DNA of 37,777 bases from the NCBI GenBank assembly GCA_029865835.1, contig JARXAL010000028.1:1-37777 (forward strand), read 5' to 3'. Position numbers and translations under genes: made by a program. The notes beneath the pieces were generated by a model. That model did not search any database and was not told where the DNA came from. It was given only the letters and a program-made list of their open reading frames with translations. Every line of letters begins with the position of its first letter. The stretch's first letter is position 1. This document shows, piece after piece, positions 15,984 to 24,691 of the stretch. The DNA is from Verrucomicrobiaceae bacterium (GTDB lineage: Bacteria; Verrucomicrobiota; Verrucomicrobiia; Verrucomicrobiales; Verrucomicrobiaceae).

Positions 15984-16015
15984 TCGGACAATGGTCCTAG
16001 GACTTTAGTCGGACA
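15984..16015. promoter_or_regulatory. Operator-like palindrome between direct repeats
   Basis: In the 161-base spacer between the divergent propeller-protein and uup genes, a perfect 10-base palindrome GTCCTAGGAC (15994-16003) is flanked by direct repeats TCGGACA at 15984-15990 and 16009-16015. The arrangement resembles a regulator binding site, but no regulator gene is nearby. Inference only. Confidence 0.3.
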
Positions 16016-16025
16016 GGGTGCTGCT

Positions 16026-16054
16026 TTGACATCCGGGCTGGGCGGGGCATGGTG
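16026..16054 (+). promoter_or_regulatory. Candidate -35 element upstream of uup
   Basis: A perfect TTGACA occurs at 16026-16031, 61 bases before the uup start codon. The best -10 at 16-17 bases spacing (around CATGGT/ATGGTG, 16048-16054) is poor, so only the -35 is convincing. Confidence 0.25.
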
Positions 16055-16092
16055 GCGGCCCTTTGTTTGTCCCTGTTTTCTTTTTGACCTAA

Positions 16093-18000
16093 ATGGCTGC
16101 TGCTCCTACGACCCAAACTTTGATCTCAGTCAATGGCTTGTGCCTGCAATTCGGGTTGCAGGTGGTTTTTAATGAGGCGGCGATGGCTTTGCATGAGGGG
16201 GAGAAGTTGGGGTTGGTGGGGCGCAATGGAGGGGGGAAGAGCAGTTTGATGCGGATCCTGGCTGGGAATGATCAGCCGGATCGAGGGACGGTGTCGCGGC
16301 GGCAGGGGTTGCGGATGGGTTATTTGGCACAGGAATTCACGCTGGATGAAGCGGCGTCGGTTTTGGACAATGTGCGGGCGGGGGCGGCGGATCTGCTGGG
16401 GATGATGGAGCGCTATGAGTCGGGCGATGTGAAGGGTGATCAGGAGGCGGAGCTTTTGCACCAGATTCAGATGCTGGATGGTTGGAATCTGGACACGCGG
16501 ATTGACTCGGTAATGAGCAAACTCGGTGCGCCGGATCCTGAGCGGGCGGTGGGGAGTCTGTCAGGAGGGGAGAAACGTCGGGTGGCGCTGGCGAGGGCGT
16601 TGGTGGCGCAGCCGGATGTGTTGCTGCTGGATGAGCCGACGAACCACTTGGATGCGGAGTCGATTGTGTGGTTGGAGGGTTATTTGAAGGACTTCCCGGG
16701 GGCGGTGTTGTTTGTGACGCATGACCGGTATTTTTTGGATCGGATCGCGACGCGGATTTTGGAGGTGGATGATGCGGTGTTTTACAGTCATCCGGGGAAC
16801 TACAGTGATTTTTTGGAGAGCAAGGCGATCCGGGAGGGGATCGAGGCGAATCAGGAGCGGCGGCGGCAGGTGTTTCTGAGGCATGAACTGGAGTTTGTGC
16901 GGGCGGGGGTGAAGGGGCGGGGGACGAAGCAGCAATCGCGATTGGATGCGTATGAGCGGGTGGCGGGCGAGGCGGCACCGGAAGAGGAACTGGTGATGGA
17001 TTTGATCATTCCACCTGCGCCGCCGCTGGCGAATGTGGTGGTGGACGCGATTGGGCTAGGGGCGCGGGTGGACGATGGGCGCTGGCTTTTCAGCAAGCTG
17101 GACTTGAGCTTTGCGCCGGGGACTTGCACGGGGATCATCGGGCGAAACGGGCTGGGGAAGACGACGCTGCTCAGGCAGTTAATGGGTGAGCGGCAGGCTG
17201 ATGAGGGCGTGGTGCAGATTGGGAAGAAGACGGTGTTCAATTATGTGGATCAGCAGCGACTGCTGCTCGATCCAACGAAGAGTGTGATGGAGGAGGTGGC
17301 GGGAGACTCGGAGTTTGTGGCGTTTGGGGATGAGAAGCTGCATGTGCGGACCTATCTGCGACGGTTCTTGTTTGCGGATGACCGGGCGACGATGCGGGTG
17401 AAGGAGTTGAGTGGAGGGGAGCAAAGCCGGGTGTTGCTGGCGAAGATCTTGCGGCGAGGGGGGAACTTTTTGATTTTGGATGAGCCGACCAATGACTTGG
17501 ATTTGCAAACGATGCGGGTGTTGGAGGAGGCGATCCTGGCGTTCAAGGGATGTGTGCTGGTGGTGAGCCATGATCGCTATTTTCTGGATCGGGTGTGTGA
17601 TCAAATTCTTGCTTTTGAAGGCAGCGGGAGGCTGCATTTGTGCGCGGGGAACTACAGTTACTACCAGGAGAAGCGAGCTGCGACGGCGGCTGCGGAGCTG
17701 GCTTTGGCACAGGGGTTTAAGGCGAAGGGTATGGGCGGGAAGGGGAAGACGGAGAAGCCGCGAAAGATCACGCAAAAGGAGCTTCGGGAATTGGAAACGA
17801 TTGAATCTGAAATTGTGGCCCTAGAAGAGGCGATAGCAGGTATCGAGACGCAGCTTAACGATCCAGCCTTTTACATTGAGCACGCTGTCAAGGCGCCGAC
17901 GCTGTTGGCCGAGGTGGAGACGAAAAAGAGTGCGCTGGAAGCGAAGATGCATCGCTGGGCGGAGTTGGAGGAAATCAAGGAGGCAAGTGCCACGGTATGA
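16093..18000 (+). CDS. uup: ABC-F family ATPase, Uup type
   Basis: 635 residues, the same length as E. coli Uup. Two ABC ATPase domains lie in one chain without membrane segments: Walker A 'GRNGGGKSS' at 43-51, signature '[15 protein letters not shown]' and Walker B '[11 protein letters not shown]' in the first; Walker A 'GRNGLGKTT', signature '[15 protein letters not shown]' and '[11 protein letters not shown]' in the second. A linker near 250-280 ('[18 protein letters not shown]') is the ABC-F connecting helix. The C-terminal about 70 residues ('[19 protein letters not shown]') form the coiled coil typical of Uup, which binds branched DNA in E. coli. ABC-F proteins also act on ribosomes. 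The stop overlaps the rnhA start, giving a coupled pair; a link to nucleic-acid metabolism is plausible. Confidence 0.93.
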   Translation: MAAAPTTQTLISVNGLCLQFGLQVVFNEAAMALHEGEKLGLVGRNGGGKSSLMRILAGNDQPDRGTVSRRQGLRMGYLAQEFTLDEAASVLDNVRAGAADLLGMMERYESGDVKGDQEAELLHQIQMLDGWNLDTRIDSVMSKLGAPDPERAVGSLSGGEKRRVALARALVAQPDVLLLDEPTNHLDAESIVWLEGYLKDFPGAVLFVTHDRYFLDRIATRILEVDDAVFYSHPGNYSDFLESKAIREGIEANQERRRQVFLRHELEFVRAGVKGRGTKQQSRLDAYERVAGEAAPEEELVMDLIIPPAPPLANVVVDAIGLGARVDDGRWLFSKLDLSFAPGTCTGIIGRNGLGKTTLLRQLMGERQADEGVVQIGKKTVFNYVDQQRLLLDPTKSVMEEVAGDSEFVAFGDEKLHVRTYLRRFLFADDRATMRVKELSGGEQSRVLLAKILRRGGNFLILDEPTNDLDLQTMRVLEEAILAFKGCVLVVSHDRYFLDRVCDQILAFEGSGRLHLCAGNYSYYQEKRAATAAAELALAQGFKAKGMGGKGKTEKPRKITQKELRELETIESEIVALEEAIAGIETQLNDPAFYIEHAVKAPTLLAEVETKKSALEAKMHRWAELEEIKEASATV

Positions 18001-18503
18001 GTGCTGCGGGGGCTTCAGCCGTAGTGATTTACACGGATGGCGGTTGCTGGGGCAATCCTGGTGTGGGTGCTTGGGCGGCCGTGTTGCGATCTGGTAAACA
18101 CTCAAAGGAAATGAGTGGAGGGGAGATGGCGACGACGAACAATCGGATGGAGCTGAAAGCAGCGATTCATGCTCTGAAGGCGCTGACGAAGCCTTGTGCG
18201 GTGGTTTTGCACACGGATTCGCAGTATGTGCGCAATGGCATTACCCAATGGCTGGCAGGGTGGAAGAAGAATGGCTGGAAGACGAAGGACAAGAAGGCGG
18301 TGAAGAATGCCGACCTTTGGAAGGCACTGGATTTGGCTTGCGAGCCCCATCAAATCGAATGGAAGTGGGTCAAAGGTCATGCCGGGGTGGCGGACAATGA
18401 GCGCTGCGATGAATTGGCGAATTTGAAGATGGCTGAGATCAAAGGCAAACACACAGCGGAAGAGCTCGCCGAGGCTTTGCGAGTGTTTCAGGAGCGGGAG
18501 TAG
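17997..18503 (+). CDS. rnhA: Ribonuclease HI
   Basis: 168 residues. RNase HI cuts the RNA strand of RNA-DNA hybrids, clearing R-loops and primers. The catalytic carboxylates are all present: Asp14 in '[12 protein letters not shown]', Glu52 in 'NNRMELKA', Asp74 in 'LHTDSQYV' and Asp138 in 'NERCDELA', with His128 in 'VKGHAG'. The basic handle region '[17 protein letters not shown]' (88-104) used for hybrid binding is retained. Its ATG (17997) overlaps the uup stop as ATGA, so translation is coupled. The stop lies about 40 bases before the terminator hairpin shared with tsf. Confidence 0.97.
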   Translation: MSAAGASAVVIYTDGGCWGNPGVGAWAAVLRSGKHSKEMSGGEMATTNNRMELKAAIHALKALTKPCAVVLHTDSQYVRNGITQWLAGWKKNGWKTKDKKAVKNADLWKALDLACEPHQIEWKWVKGHAGVADNERCDELANLKMAEIKGKHTAEELAEALRVFQERE

Positions 18504-18541
18504 TTGGCGAAAAGCTGATATTCGCAGGTCATTAGGGCATG

Positions 18542-18574
18542 AAAAAGGCGGATCTGTTGCCAGATCCGCCTTTG
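18542..18574 (-). terminator. Intrinsic terminator of the rpsB-tsf unit (possibly bidirectional)
   Basis: AAAGGCGGATCTG (18544-18556) pairs perfectly with CAGATCCGCCTTT (18561-18573): a 13-bp stem with a TTGC loop. Read on the minus strand it ends in a run of T (complement of the A-run 18542-18546), so it fits the end of tsf best. On the plus strand it follows rnhA with only three T's, so it could also work there less strongly. Confidence 0.9.
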
Positions 18575-18605
18575 AATTGAGTGGGTTGTTGCCTCGGATA
18601 GGCGA

Positions 18606-19202
18606 TCAGATTTCTTCGCCAGTTGCGTAGCGCACGAATCGGCGAATGACGATGTTTTCGCCCAGTTCGGCGATCTTGCCTTTGACGACGTCGTTGATGG
18701 TCTTGCTGTCGTCCTTGATGAAGGTTTGTTCGAGCAGGCAAAGGTCGGAGAAGATTTTCTCGATTTTACCTTCGACGATTTTCTCCACAATGTTCGCAGG
18801 TTTGCCCTTCACTTGGTCAGCAGCGATGTCTTTTTCCTTGGCGACGAGAGCTTCGGGGACTTCTTCGCGGGAGAGATACTTTGGATTTGCGGCTGCGATG
18901 TGGAGGGTGATGTCCTTGACGAAGGCTTGGAAGTTTTCGTTTTTGGCGACGAAGTCAGTTTCGCAGTTCACTTCGATCAGAACGCCGACGCGGCCACCGA
19001 GGTGAATGTAGGAGGAGATGATGCCTTCTTTGGCTTGGCGATCAGCCTTCTTTTCAGCTTTGGCGATGCCTTTTTTGCGAAGGATGGTTTCAGCGAGCTC
19101 GAGGTCGCCGTTTGCTTCAGCGAGAGCGCCTTTGCATTCCATCATGCCGACGTTGGTTTTTTCGCGGAGGGTTTTAACGAGTTGGGCGGTGATTTCAGCC
19201 AT
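18606..19202 (-). CDS. tsf: Translation elongation factor Ts
   Basis: 198 residues from ATG 19202, where the canonical 'MAEITAQLVKTLREKT' begins; earlier in-frame codons would add a tail that the family lacks. EF-Ts exchanges GDP for GTP on EF-Tu. The UBA-like N-terminus (1-50) has 'TNVGMMECKGALAEANGDLELA'-type spacing, followed by the core with 'CETDFVAKNENF' at about 80-91, whose Asp83-Phe84 insert into EF-Tu. The protein is of the short class (about 200 residues, single core repeat), unlike the 283-residue E. coli form. It follows rpsB, the usual bacterial order, after a 180-base spacer. Confidence 0.97.
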   Translation of the reverse strand: MAEITAQLVKTLREKTNVGMMECKGALAEANGDLELAETILRKKGIAKAEKKADRQAKEGIISSYIHLGGRVGVLIEVNCETDFVAKNENFQAFVKDITLHIAAANPKYLSREEVPEALVAKEKDIAADQVKGKPANIVEKIVEGKIEKIFSDLCLLEQTFIKDDSKTINDVVKGKIAELGENIVIRRFVRYATGEEI

Positions 19203-19311
19203 GGTAGTGAATGGGGGTAAGAATGAGGTATTGAGTAAAGAGTTCGACAGTTGACCGGAAGGGGTCTGGCTGGCGAGCAAGGGTGAGTGACGAATCAGTC
19301 AGAATGAAATG

Positions 19312-19342
19312 CCCGGGCGGGCTGGTCAAAGCTGCGCCCGGG
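19312..19342 (-). promoter_or_regulatory. Hairpin in the rpsB-tsf spacer
   Basis: CCCGGGCG (19312-19319) can pair with CGCCCGGG (19335-19342), an 8-bp GC stem with a 15-base loop, 40 bases after the rpsB stop. No T-run follows on the minus strand, so it may be an attenuator, a processing site or an mRNA-stability element that sets S2 and EF-Ts levels apart. Confidence 0.4.
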
Positions 19343-19382
19343 ATGGAAGTGGAAGACGGTTGTGAAACCGCGACTGCCAGAG

Positions 19383-20075
19383 TTAGCGTTTCGCGTCAGC
19401 CATCGCCACGATGACGGGGTCGATGAGCTTTTGGAGGATGACCCGGATGGAGCGGATCGCATCGTCGTTAGCGGCGATGGGGTAGTCCACGATATCTGGG
19501 TCGGCGTTGGTGTCGACGAGGGCCACGATTGGGATTTTCAAGCGGCGGGCTTCGGCGACAGCGATGTGCTCACGGGCGGAGTCAACGATGACGAGAGCGT
19601 CTGGCAGTCCGTCCATGGCGCGAACGCCACGAAGGTTGCGCTCGAGCTTCATCCGTTCGCGGTTGAGGCTAGCGAGTTCCTTTTTGGACATGGCCTTGAA
19701 CTCGGGCTTTTTCTCGATTTCCTCGAGGTAATTGAGGCGGGAAATGCTTTTGCGGATGGTTTCCACGTTGGTGAGCATGCCACCGAGCCAGCGGTGATTG
19801 ACGTAGAACTGTCCGCAGGCTTCTGCTGCTTCACGAACGGCTTCTTGGGCTTGGCGTTTGCAACCGACGAAGAGGATCTTCTTTTTCTTGCCGGCCAGTT
19901 CACTGAGGAACTCGGCAGCGACGTCGATTTGTTTGACGGTTTCCTCGATATTGAGGACGTGGATTTGGTTCCGGGATTCCAGGATGAAAGGCTTCATCTT
20001 GGGGTTCCAACGGCGGGTTTGGTGGCCGAAGTGGACTCCGGCTTCGACGAGTTCGGCGAGGACTTGATCTGACAT
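19383..20075 (-). CDS. rpsB: 30S ribosomal protein S2
   Basis: 230 residues starting at ATG 20075 (frame extends further upstream but without family resemblance). S2 binds the head-body junction of the 30S subunit next to S1. Visible signature stretches are '[16 protein letters not shown]' at 12-27, '[11 protein letters not shown]' near 39-49, '[18 protein letters not shown]' near 67-84, '[11 protein letters not shown]' near 92-102, '[21 protein letters not shown]' near 145-165 and '[29 protein letters not shown]' near 175-205 (two conserved parts). First gene of the rpsB-tsf pair. The 258 bases upstream are gene-free and probably carry its promoter and leader. Confidence 0.98.
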   Translation of the reverse strand: MSDQVLAELVEAGVHFGHQTRRWNPKMKPFILESRNQIHVLNIEETVKQIDVAAEFLSELAGKKKKILFVGCKRQAQEAVREAAEACGQFYVNHRWLGGMLTNVETIRKSISRLNYLEEIEKKPEFKAMSKKELASLNRERMKLERNLRGVRAMDGLPDALVIVDSAREHIAVAEARRLKIPIVALVDTNADPDIVDYPIAANDDAIRSIRVILQKLIDPVIVAMADAKR

Positions 20076-20333
20076 GTATTTTAGTTGAGGCGTTTGTTTC
20101 CCGCACGTCCACTGGTTTAGGGCGAAGGCGCTCGGTGCGAAGACCGATCCGGGAGGAGCAAACTGGTTTGAGGTTAAATCCAACGCTTGCGAGCGGGTTT
20201 GACGTCCGGGCGAAGGGGCCGAAATCCTATCGGGGAACGAGCTGCCCGCAAGGGGTTTCTGTCTGGTCGTTCGAAGTTTTGTCAACTGTGCCCGCCTTGT
20301 TCACGGAACTCGACGGTAATTTTCGCGGAAAGG
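20076..20333 (-). promoter_or_regulatory. Gene-free leader region upstream of rpsB
   Basis: No convincing gene lies here. On the minus strand a perfect TTGACA is present at 20285-20280, but the -10 expected about 17 bases on reads ACAGAA, which is poor. A small stem CGCT-TGCG-AGCG sits near 20182-20193. Ribosomal protein S2 leaders are autoregulated in several bacteria, so an S2-binding element here is possible; I cannot match a known leader class. Confidence 0.3.
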
Positions 20334-20966
20334 TCAGTCGAGGATGGAGCGAACCTCGGAGGCGAGTGTTTGCCACGCCTTGTCGTCGATGGCAGGTGCC
20401 GCAGTGCTCAGCGTCTCCAGGCCCTCGGGAGGCAGGTCAACCCAGGAGCGGCAGCCGCCGAAACGCTTTTCGTATGGGAATGTCCAGCGATAGGGTAGCT
20501 TCCATGCCCGGACGAGAGCGATGTGAAGGCAACTTTCTTCATCGTAGGCGAAGCGTTCCTGTACAACGTCTGCATTCCAGACATGAAGGTCAGAGAGTGC
20601 CGCGACCTTTTCCCAATCTGTGACCCGCCATGTTTGATCGAGTGTGCAAAAGCCATCGATGTCCACGATGGTTCTGGAGTCCTCAGAAGAAAAAGTTTGG
20701 GTTGTGGGGTCATAACCCGCATCGCTGCTATAGCCTGGCTTTGAAGCTGCCGGAGGGACCCAGCGAAGGCGCGCTCCCTGGGTGTGAAACCAGGTTGGGA
20801 AGAGAAAAAAGGCGGGGTTTTTGAACTCGAAACCGCCCCGACCCTCATGGATGCCGCCTTTGCGCAGAATGAGACTTTGCACGCCTTGAGTGAGGGCATC
20901 GCAGATAAAAGCCCATTCCTTGAAGCCGATCGCGGTATCAGAGACGGGTGGAAGGTGGGTGTTCAT
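20334..20966 (-). CDS. DUF1802 family protein
   Basis: 210 residues from ATG 20966. The N-terminal block 'GFKEWAFICDALTQGVQSLILRKGGIHEGRGGF' (14-46, three adjoining parts) followed by 'FFLFPTWFHTQ' near 53-63 is the hallmark of DUF1802, found mainly in Cyanobacteria, Planctomycetes and Verrucomicrobia. Further on are 'HVWNADVVQERFAYD' near 127 and 'LALVRAWKLP'-like and 'CRSWVDLPPEGLE' sections. No catalytic motif or membrane segment is apparent; it should be cytosolic. The function is unknown. It is divergent from the pseudokinase gene over 131 bases and lies upstream of rpsB on the same strand. Confidence 0.85.
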   Translation of the reverse strand: MNTHLPPVSDTAIGFKEWAFICDALTQGVQSLILRKGGIHEGRGGFEFKNPAFFLFPTWFHTQGARLRWVPPAASKPGYSSDAGYDPTTQTFSSEDSRTIVDIDGFCTLDQTWRVTDWEKVAALSDLHVWNADVVQERFAYDEESCLHIALVRAWKLPYRWTFPYEKRFGGCRSWVDLPPEGLETLSTAAPAIDDKAWQTLASEVRSILD

Positions 20967-21097
20967 GGGGGTTCTCTACGGTGGAAAGGGACGATTCGCA
21001 AGAATGCAGCGTTCCGGTTCATCCGCCCTTGAAAAGGCAGTGGAGTAGCGGATTCTTCAGGTCCCTTAGCGATTGCTTAGGGATTGTGAATCGCGTC

Positions 21098-23368
21098 ATG
21101 TCAGAGCCCCATCAATTCAGACACTATCTCATCGTCCAGGATGTGGCTGGAACGAACGTTGAGTTGGAGCGTTCTGCTGAGAAAGTGACGGTGCTGGCTT
21201 TCGATACCGTGAGGCTCGATTTTGTGGCTTGCCATGTGATGCTTCACCCCCTGGAGGAGAAAGCCGTATTTGAAGACACATGCCGTCAGCTTCGTGGGCT
21301 TGGGCACCCGTTGATGGCGCGAATGGTGGATTTTGGCGAGGATGAGGGGAATCCCTTTTACATTACGGGTGTTGCTGATGGCGAGCCGCTGCGAGCTTAC
21401 CTCAATCGACAGCAGGAGTTGCCGGGTTGGCTGGCGGTGATGTTGGCCAGTCGCGCTTTGGATGCCGCTGCCGCCGTTTGCAGTCGAGGCGACTATTTGC
21501 CCCAGCAACCACTCAATAGTCTGCGTGTCGTGCAAGTTGGGACCCAGTCGCTGGTCGTGGTGGCGTCCGACTATCGGTTAGCGCCAGTGGCAACGGCTAA
21601 CGCGGCGCGCGGACGGGCTCAGAGAAGCAATTTTGAAAAGCAGGGCAAATTTCTGCGCTCGTTTTTGCTAGAACAGTCAGGTGGGAGTCCGACTCTGCCG
21701 GATCATCCCCTGCTAGCGGCGGATTTCACTGAATTGCTGGCAGGTTGCCTTGATGCGGCGGGTCCGGGGTTGGTGCCGCAGATGATTGAATTGCGCAATG
21801 GACTGCAAAAGATCGCGCCTGAACATCTGTCTGGAGAGATTCCAGCACCGCAAAAGCCGCGGGCACTTATTGCACCTTTGCTGGCCAGTTACCAGGATGT
21901 TGCGCGGGCCGTAGTGAATCGAGTGCGGATCCAGTCTCAGCGGCTGGACATGACCAATCCATATTCGATGCGCGGCACACTGACCAAGGCTGGTCGGCCT
22001 GTTTTGGTGGAGCAAATTCCTCCCGCCCGGATGGTTGGGCGACGTTTTCAAGAGTTGGCGATTCAGATTCAAAAGCTGACTCGCAAGAACGATCATGCTC
22101 ACTTGGCGACTGTGGCGATGGTTCACGAGGCGGACAACGTGACTTGTCTGGCTGAGGAGATCGTCGAGGGCATCAGCCTTGCGGAGCTCATGCGTGAGCG
22201 AGTGGCCCTTGAGGTGCAGGAGGCGTATTTGGTGCTTGCGGGTCTCGACTCGGCGCTGACGGATCTCGACAGTGCGCACTTGCCAACACAAAAGCTTCGG
22301 CTTGAAGATTTGTTCCTGCTCATCGGCGGAGCCATGGGCGATGCCCGCAGCACCAAGCTTCTCAAGTCGAAACTCAATGATTGGCCGTCTTTCTCCATCG
22401 TTTTGAGGGCTCATACCTGTTTGTCCAGCATGGCAGGGCGAGGCACGGATCCCGGGTTGCTTCTGCCCCCTGGGGCGATCACCTCAGCTGAGGTGACAAC
22501 TCGTTGGCACGGTGGGTGGATGGCAGCTGTGGGACGTTTTTTGCTTGGCATTGAGAGCCCGGTTGGAGCGAGTTTGTCCGCAGCTGAGGTGGGAAAAGGT
22601 CGAGAGCGCGAGACCGTTGAAAAACTCCTCGACGACGAACTCACCCGGACCATTGAAGGAAGGCCCAGCTCGCGGGCCGAGTTTTTGTCGCGCTTTGCCA
22701 GGATCGTTCATCACTACGACAGTGTGAAACCCATTGCCGCCGCCAAGGCGACGCCAATCACAGAAATCAAACCGTCCGGAAAGGCGAATTCGGGGTCAAC
22801 ACCTCTTCCATTGGCAAAGAATGAGCCTTCGCCCATGGAGGTGACCCTGCCAGGTGGTGCGATTGCCTCCGCTTTGAGTGGAATGGCATTAACGCAGGGC
22901 ATTTCGACGCCCAAGCCAGACAAGCCCAACGTTGGGTTTGCGGAGATTTTGTTTACGGGTGGTAGCGACGAACTGACCCCGCCGGATGAACCCGATTGGG
23001 CGCGTCGACATCCCCCAGGTGGAGCGTCGGCCACTCCTTTTGAGGTGCCGCGCGATCAGACACCCATGTGGTTGAAGGCGGCCGTTTTTATCCTTGGATC
23101 CATGGCTGTTGGGGGCACCTTTGCTCATCTTTCAGGTGAGGCGCTTTGGCAGCGAACGCAGAAAGCCTCCGCGCAACCATCCGAAATCATTGAAGGTTCA
23201 TTAAAAGGAGGCACAGCAAGCGAGGTCGGAGCCCAGAATGCGGCTGATGATTTGAAGAAATTGGCGCCCTCGGCAAATGCTCCGAAAGCAACATCTGAGC
23301 CTGCCCCTCCAGGAGTCACTTTGCGCCCCCCTCCTTCGTCCAGCATCAAAAGCAAGCTGGTGGACTGA
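21098..23368 (+). CDS. Membrane-anchored protein with two degenerate kinase-like domains (tandem pseudokinase)
   Basis: 756 residues from ATG 21098. Residues about 8-235 look like a serine/threonine kinase fold: a helix-C/beta-4 stretch 'LRGLGHPLMARMVDFGEDEGNP' followed by the hinge-like 'FYITGVADGEPLRAYL'. The HRD loop is reduced to 'RGDYLPQQPLNSL' (130-142) and DFG to 'SDYR' (157-160). A second copy spans about 288-410: 'PVLVEQI' (Glu305 where the VAxK Lys should be), 'NDHAHLATVAMVHEADN', 'AEEIVEGISLAELM'. Neither copy has a complete catalytic set, so phosphotransfer is unlikely. One membrane helix lies at about 657-676, after a Pro-rich linker, leaving an about 80-residue Ala/Pro-rich outer tail. 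Probably a cytosolic sensing or scaffold protein. Its 3' end overlaps bioA by 23 bases. The kinase resemblance is inferred from pattern only. Confidence 0.65.
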   Translation: MSEPHQFRHYLIVQDVAGTNVELERSAEKVTVLAFDTVRLDFVACHVMLHPLEEKAVFEDTCRQLRGLGHPLMARMVDFGEDEGNPFYITGVADGEPLRAYLNRQQELPGWLAVMLASRALDAAAAVCSRGDYLPQQPLNSLRVVQVGTQSLVVVASDYRLAPVATANAARGRAQRSNFEKQGKFLRSFLLEQSGGSPTLPDHPLLAADFTELLAGCLDAAGPGLVPQMIELRNGLQKIAPEHLSGEIPAPQKPRALIAPLLASYQDVARAVVNRVRIQSQRLDMTNPYSMRGTLTKAGRPVLVEQIPPARMVGRRFQELAIQIQKLTRKNDHAHLATVAMVHEADNVTCLAEEIVEGISLAELMRERVALEVQEAYLVLAGLDSALTDLDSAHLPTQKLRLEDLFLLIGGAMGDARSTKLLKSKLNDWPSFSIVLRAHTCLSSMAGRGTDPGLLLPPGAITSAEVTTRWHGGWMAAVGRFLLGIESPVGASLSAAEVGKGRERETVEKLLDDELTRTIEGRPSSRAEFLSRFARIVHHYDSVKPIAAAKATPITEIKPSGKANSGSTPLPLAKNEPSPMEVTLPGGAIASALSGMALTQGISTPKPDKPNVGFAEILFTGGSDELTPPDEPDWARRHPPGGASATPFEVPRDQTPMWLKAAVFILGSMAVGGTFAHLSGEALWQRTQKASAQPSEIIEGSLKGGTASEVGAQNAADDLKKLAPSANAPKATSEPAPPGVTLRPPPSSSIKSKLVD

Positions 23369-24665
23369 CCCCGCATACCTTATTGACAGCACTGAACAAT
23401 GCGTCGGCCATTTGAGTAATTTCATTCTCAGTGGCTACCAAAGGAGGCATCAGGACAAGGGTATCCAAGACAGGCCGGGTTAAGAGCCCAAGGTCACGTG
23501 CGGCGGCACAAACTGCGGCGCCCATCAGTTGCCGGGGCTCGAACGCTTTCTTGGGATTTTTCTGAGCCACCAAATCGATCCCAGCGATCAGACCGCACTG
23601 ACGGGTTTCCGCCACCCAAGGCAGCGCTTCGAAGCGTCTCAACTCGCTGGCCAACCGAGCCATTTTGGCAGGCAGGCGAAGCATAACCTGCTCTTTCCGG
23701 AACACGCGCAAACTGCCCAATGCCGCTGCACAGCCCAGTGCATTTGCCGTGTAGCTATGGCCATAGTAGAAAGTGCGACCGTCTTCGGGTCTACCGAGGA
23801 ATCCCTCGAAAACCCGCTCTGATGTCAGAGTGGCAGCCAATGGCATGTAGCCGCCAGTCAGGCCCTTTGCGAGGGCGATGAAGTCGGGCACCACGCCTTC
23901 TTGTTGACAGGCAAACATGGTGCCTGTTCGGCCAAAACCCGTCATCACCTCATCAAGAATCAAGAATACATCGTGTTGTTGGCACCAGTCCGACAAAGCT
24001 CGAAGCAACCCCTGTGGCCAGAGTCGCATCCCGGCGGCACCTTGAATCAAGGGTTCGATCACGACCGCCGCCAACGTGTTTGCATCCAGACCTTCCAAAT
24101 CCTCGATCCGAGCTAATCGGCGCACCGGATAGCCGACCCGTTCGCTCACCCCACGAAAAGCTGCGATCCCGCCCAAGCTGACTGCACCCAAGGTATCGCC
24201 ATGATACGCTCCCTCAAACGCTGCGAGCTCCACCCGCTCAGGCCGCCCATTTTGAGCCCAGTATTGAAGCGCCATGCGCACCGCACACTCTACGGCAGTG
24301 GAGCCATTGTCGGAAAAAAACACTCGCTGCAGCTTCGATTCACCGGCCTCAAAAAGCATCACCAGCTCTGCTGCAAGCTTCGCTGCCAAGGGATGGCTCA
24401 ATCCCAAAAACGACGTGTGCGCCACCTTGCGAAGTTGCTTCTCGATGGCCCCGGTGATGACCGGATGCCCGTGACCGTGAATGTTGGTCCAGATGGAACT
24501 GTTGCCATCCAGATACTCCCGACCGGTCGAGTCGCGCAATACACAACCTTTGCCTTCCACCAGCATCACGGGCTCATGTCCTGGTGCACACCAGTTCGCC
24601 ATCGCCGTGAAGGGATGCCAAAGGTGTTTCTTCTCCAAGGCCGTCAGTGCGGCGGGATCATGCAT
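23346..24665 (-). CDS. bioA: Adenosylmethionine-8-amino-7-oxononanoate aminotransferase (biotin synthesis)
   Basis: 439 residues from ATG 24665. BioA transfers the amino group of SAM to KAPA, making DAPA in biotin synthesis. Diagnostic blocks: 'KKHLWHPFTAM' at 12-22, 'GREYLDGNSSIWTNIHGHGHP' near 48-68, 'FFSDNGSTAVECAVRMALQYW' near 110-130, 'AYHGDTLGAVSLGG' near 150, 'LILDEVMTGFGRTG' near 235 and the PLP lysine in 'FIALAKGLTGGYMPLA' near 265-280. Other bio genes are not adjacent. Its coding strand is not C-rich to the degree seen in 7382-11905, so base use differs from that block. It diverges from recG over 77 bases and its 3' end overlaps the pseudokinase gene on the other strand. Confidence 0.96.
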   Translation of the reverse strand: MHDPAALTALEKKHLWHPFTAMANWCAPGHEPVMLVEGKGCVLRDSTGREYLDGNSSIWTNIHGHGHPVITGAIEKQLRKVAHTSFLGLSHPLAAKLAAELVMLFEAGESKLQRVFFSDNGSTAVECAVRMALQYWAQNGRPERVELAAFEGAYHGDTLGAVSLGGIAAFRGVSERVGYPVRRLARIEDLEGLDANTLAAVVIEPLIQGAAGMRLWPQGLLRALSDWCQQHDVFLILDEVMTGFGRTGTMFACQQEGVVPDFIALAKGLTGGYMPLAATLTSERVFEGFLGRPEDGRTFYYGHSYTANALGCAAALGSLRVFRKEQVMLRLPAKMARLASELRRFEALPWVAETRQCGLIAGIDLVAQKNPKKAFEPRQLMGAAVCAAARDLGLLTRPVLDTLVLMPPLVATENEITQMADALFSAVNKVCGVSPPACF

Positions 24666-24691
24666 TGGGCTACCTTTCAGTCGCCAGGTTG

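Noticed and set aside
21098-23368. Active serine/threonine kinase (PknB type)
   Set aside because: No intact Lys, HRD or DFG residues can be placed in either copy.
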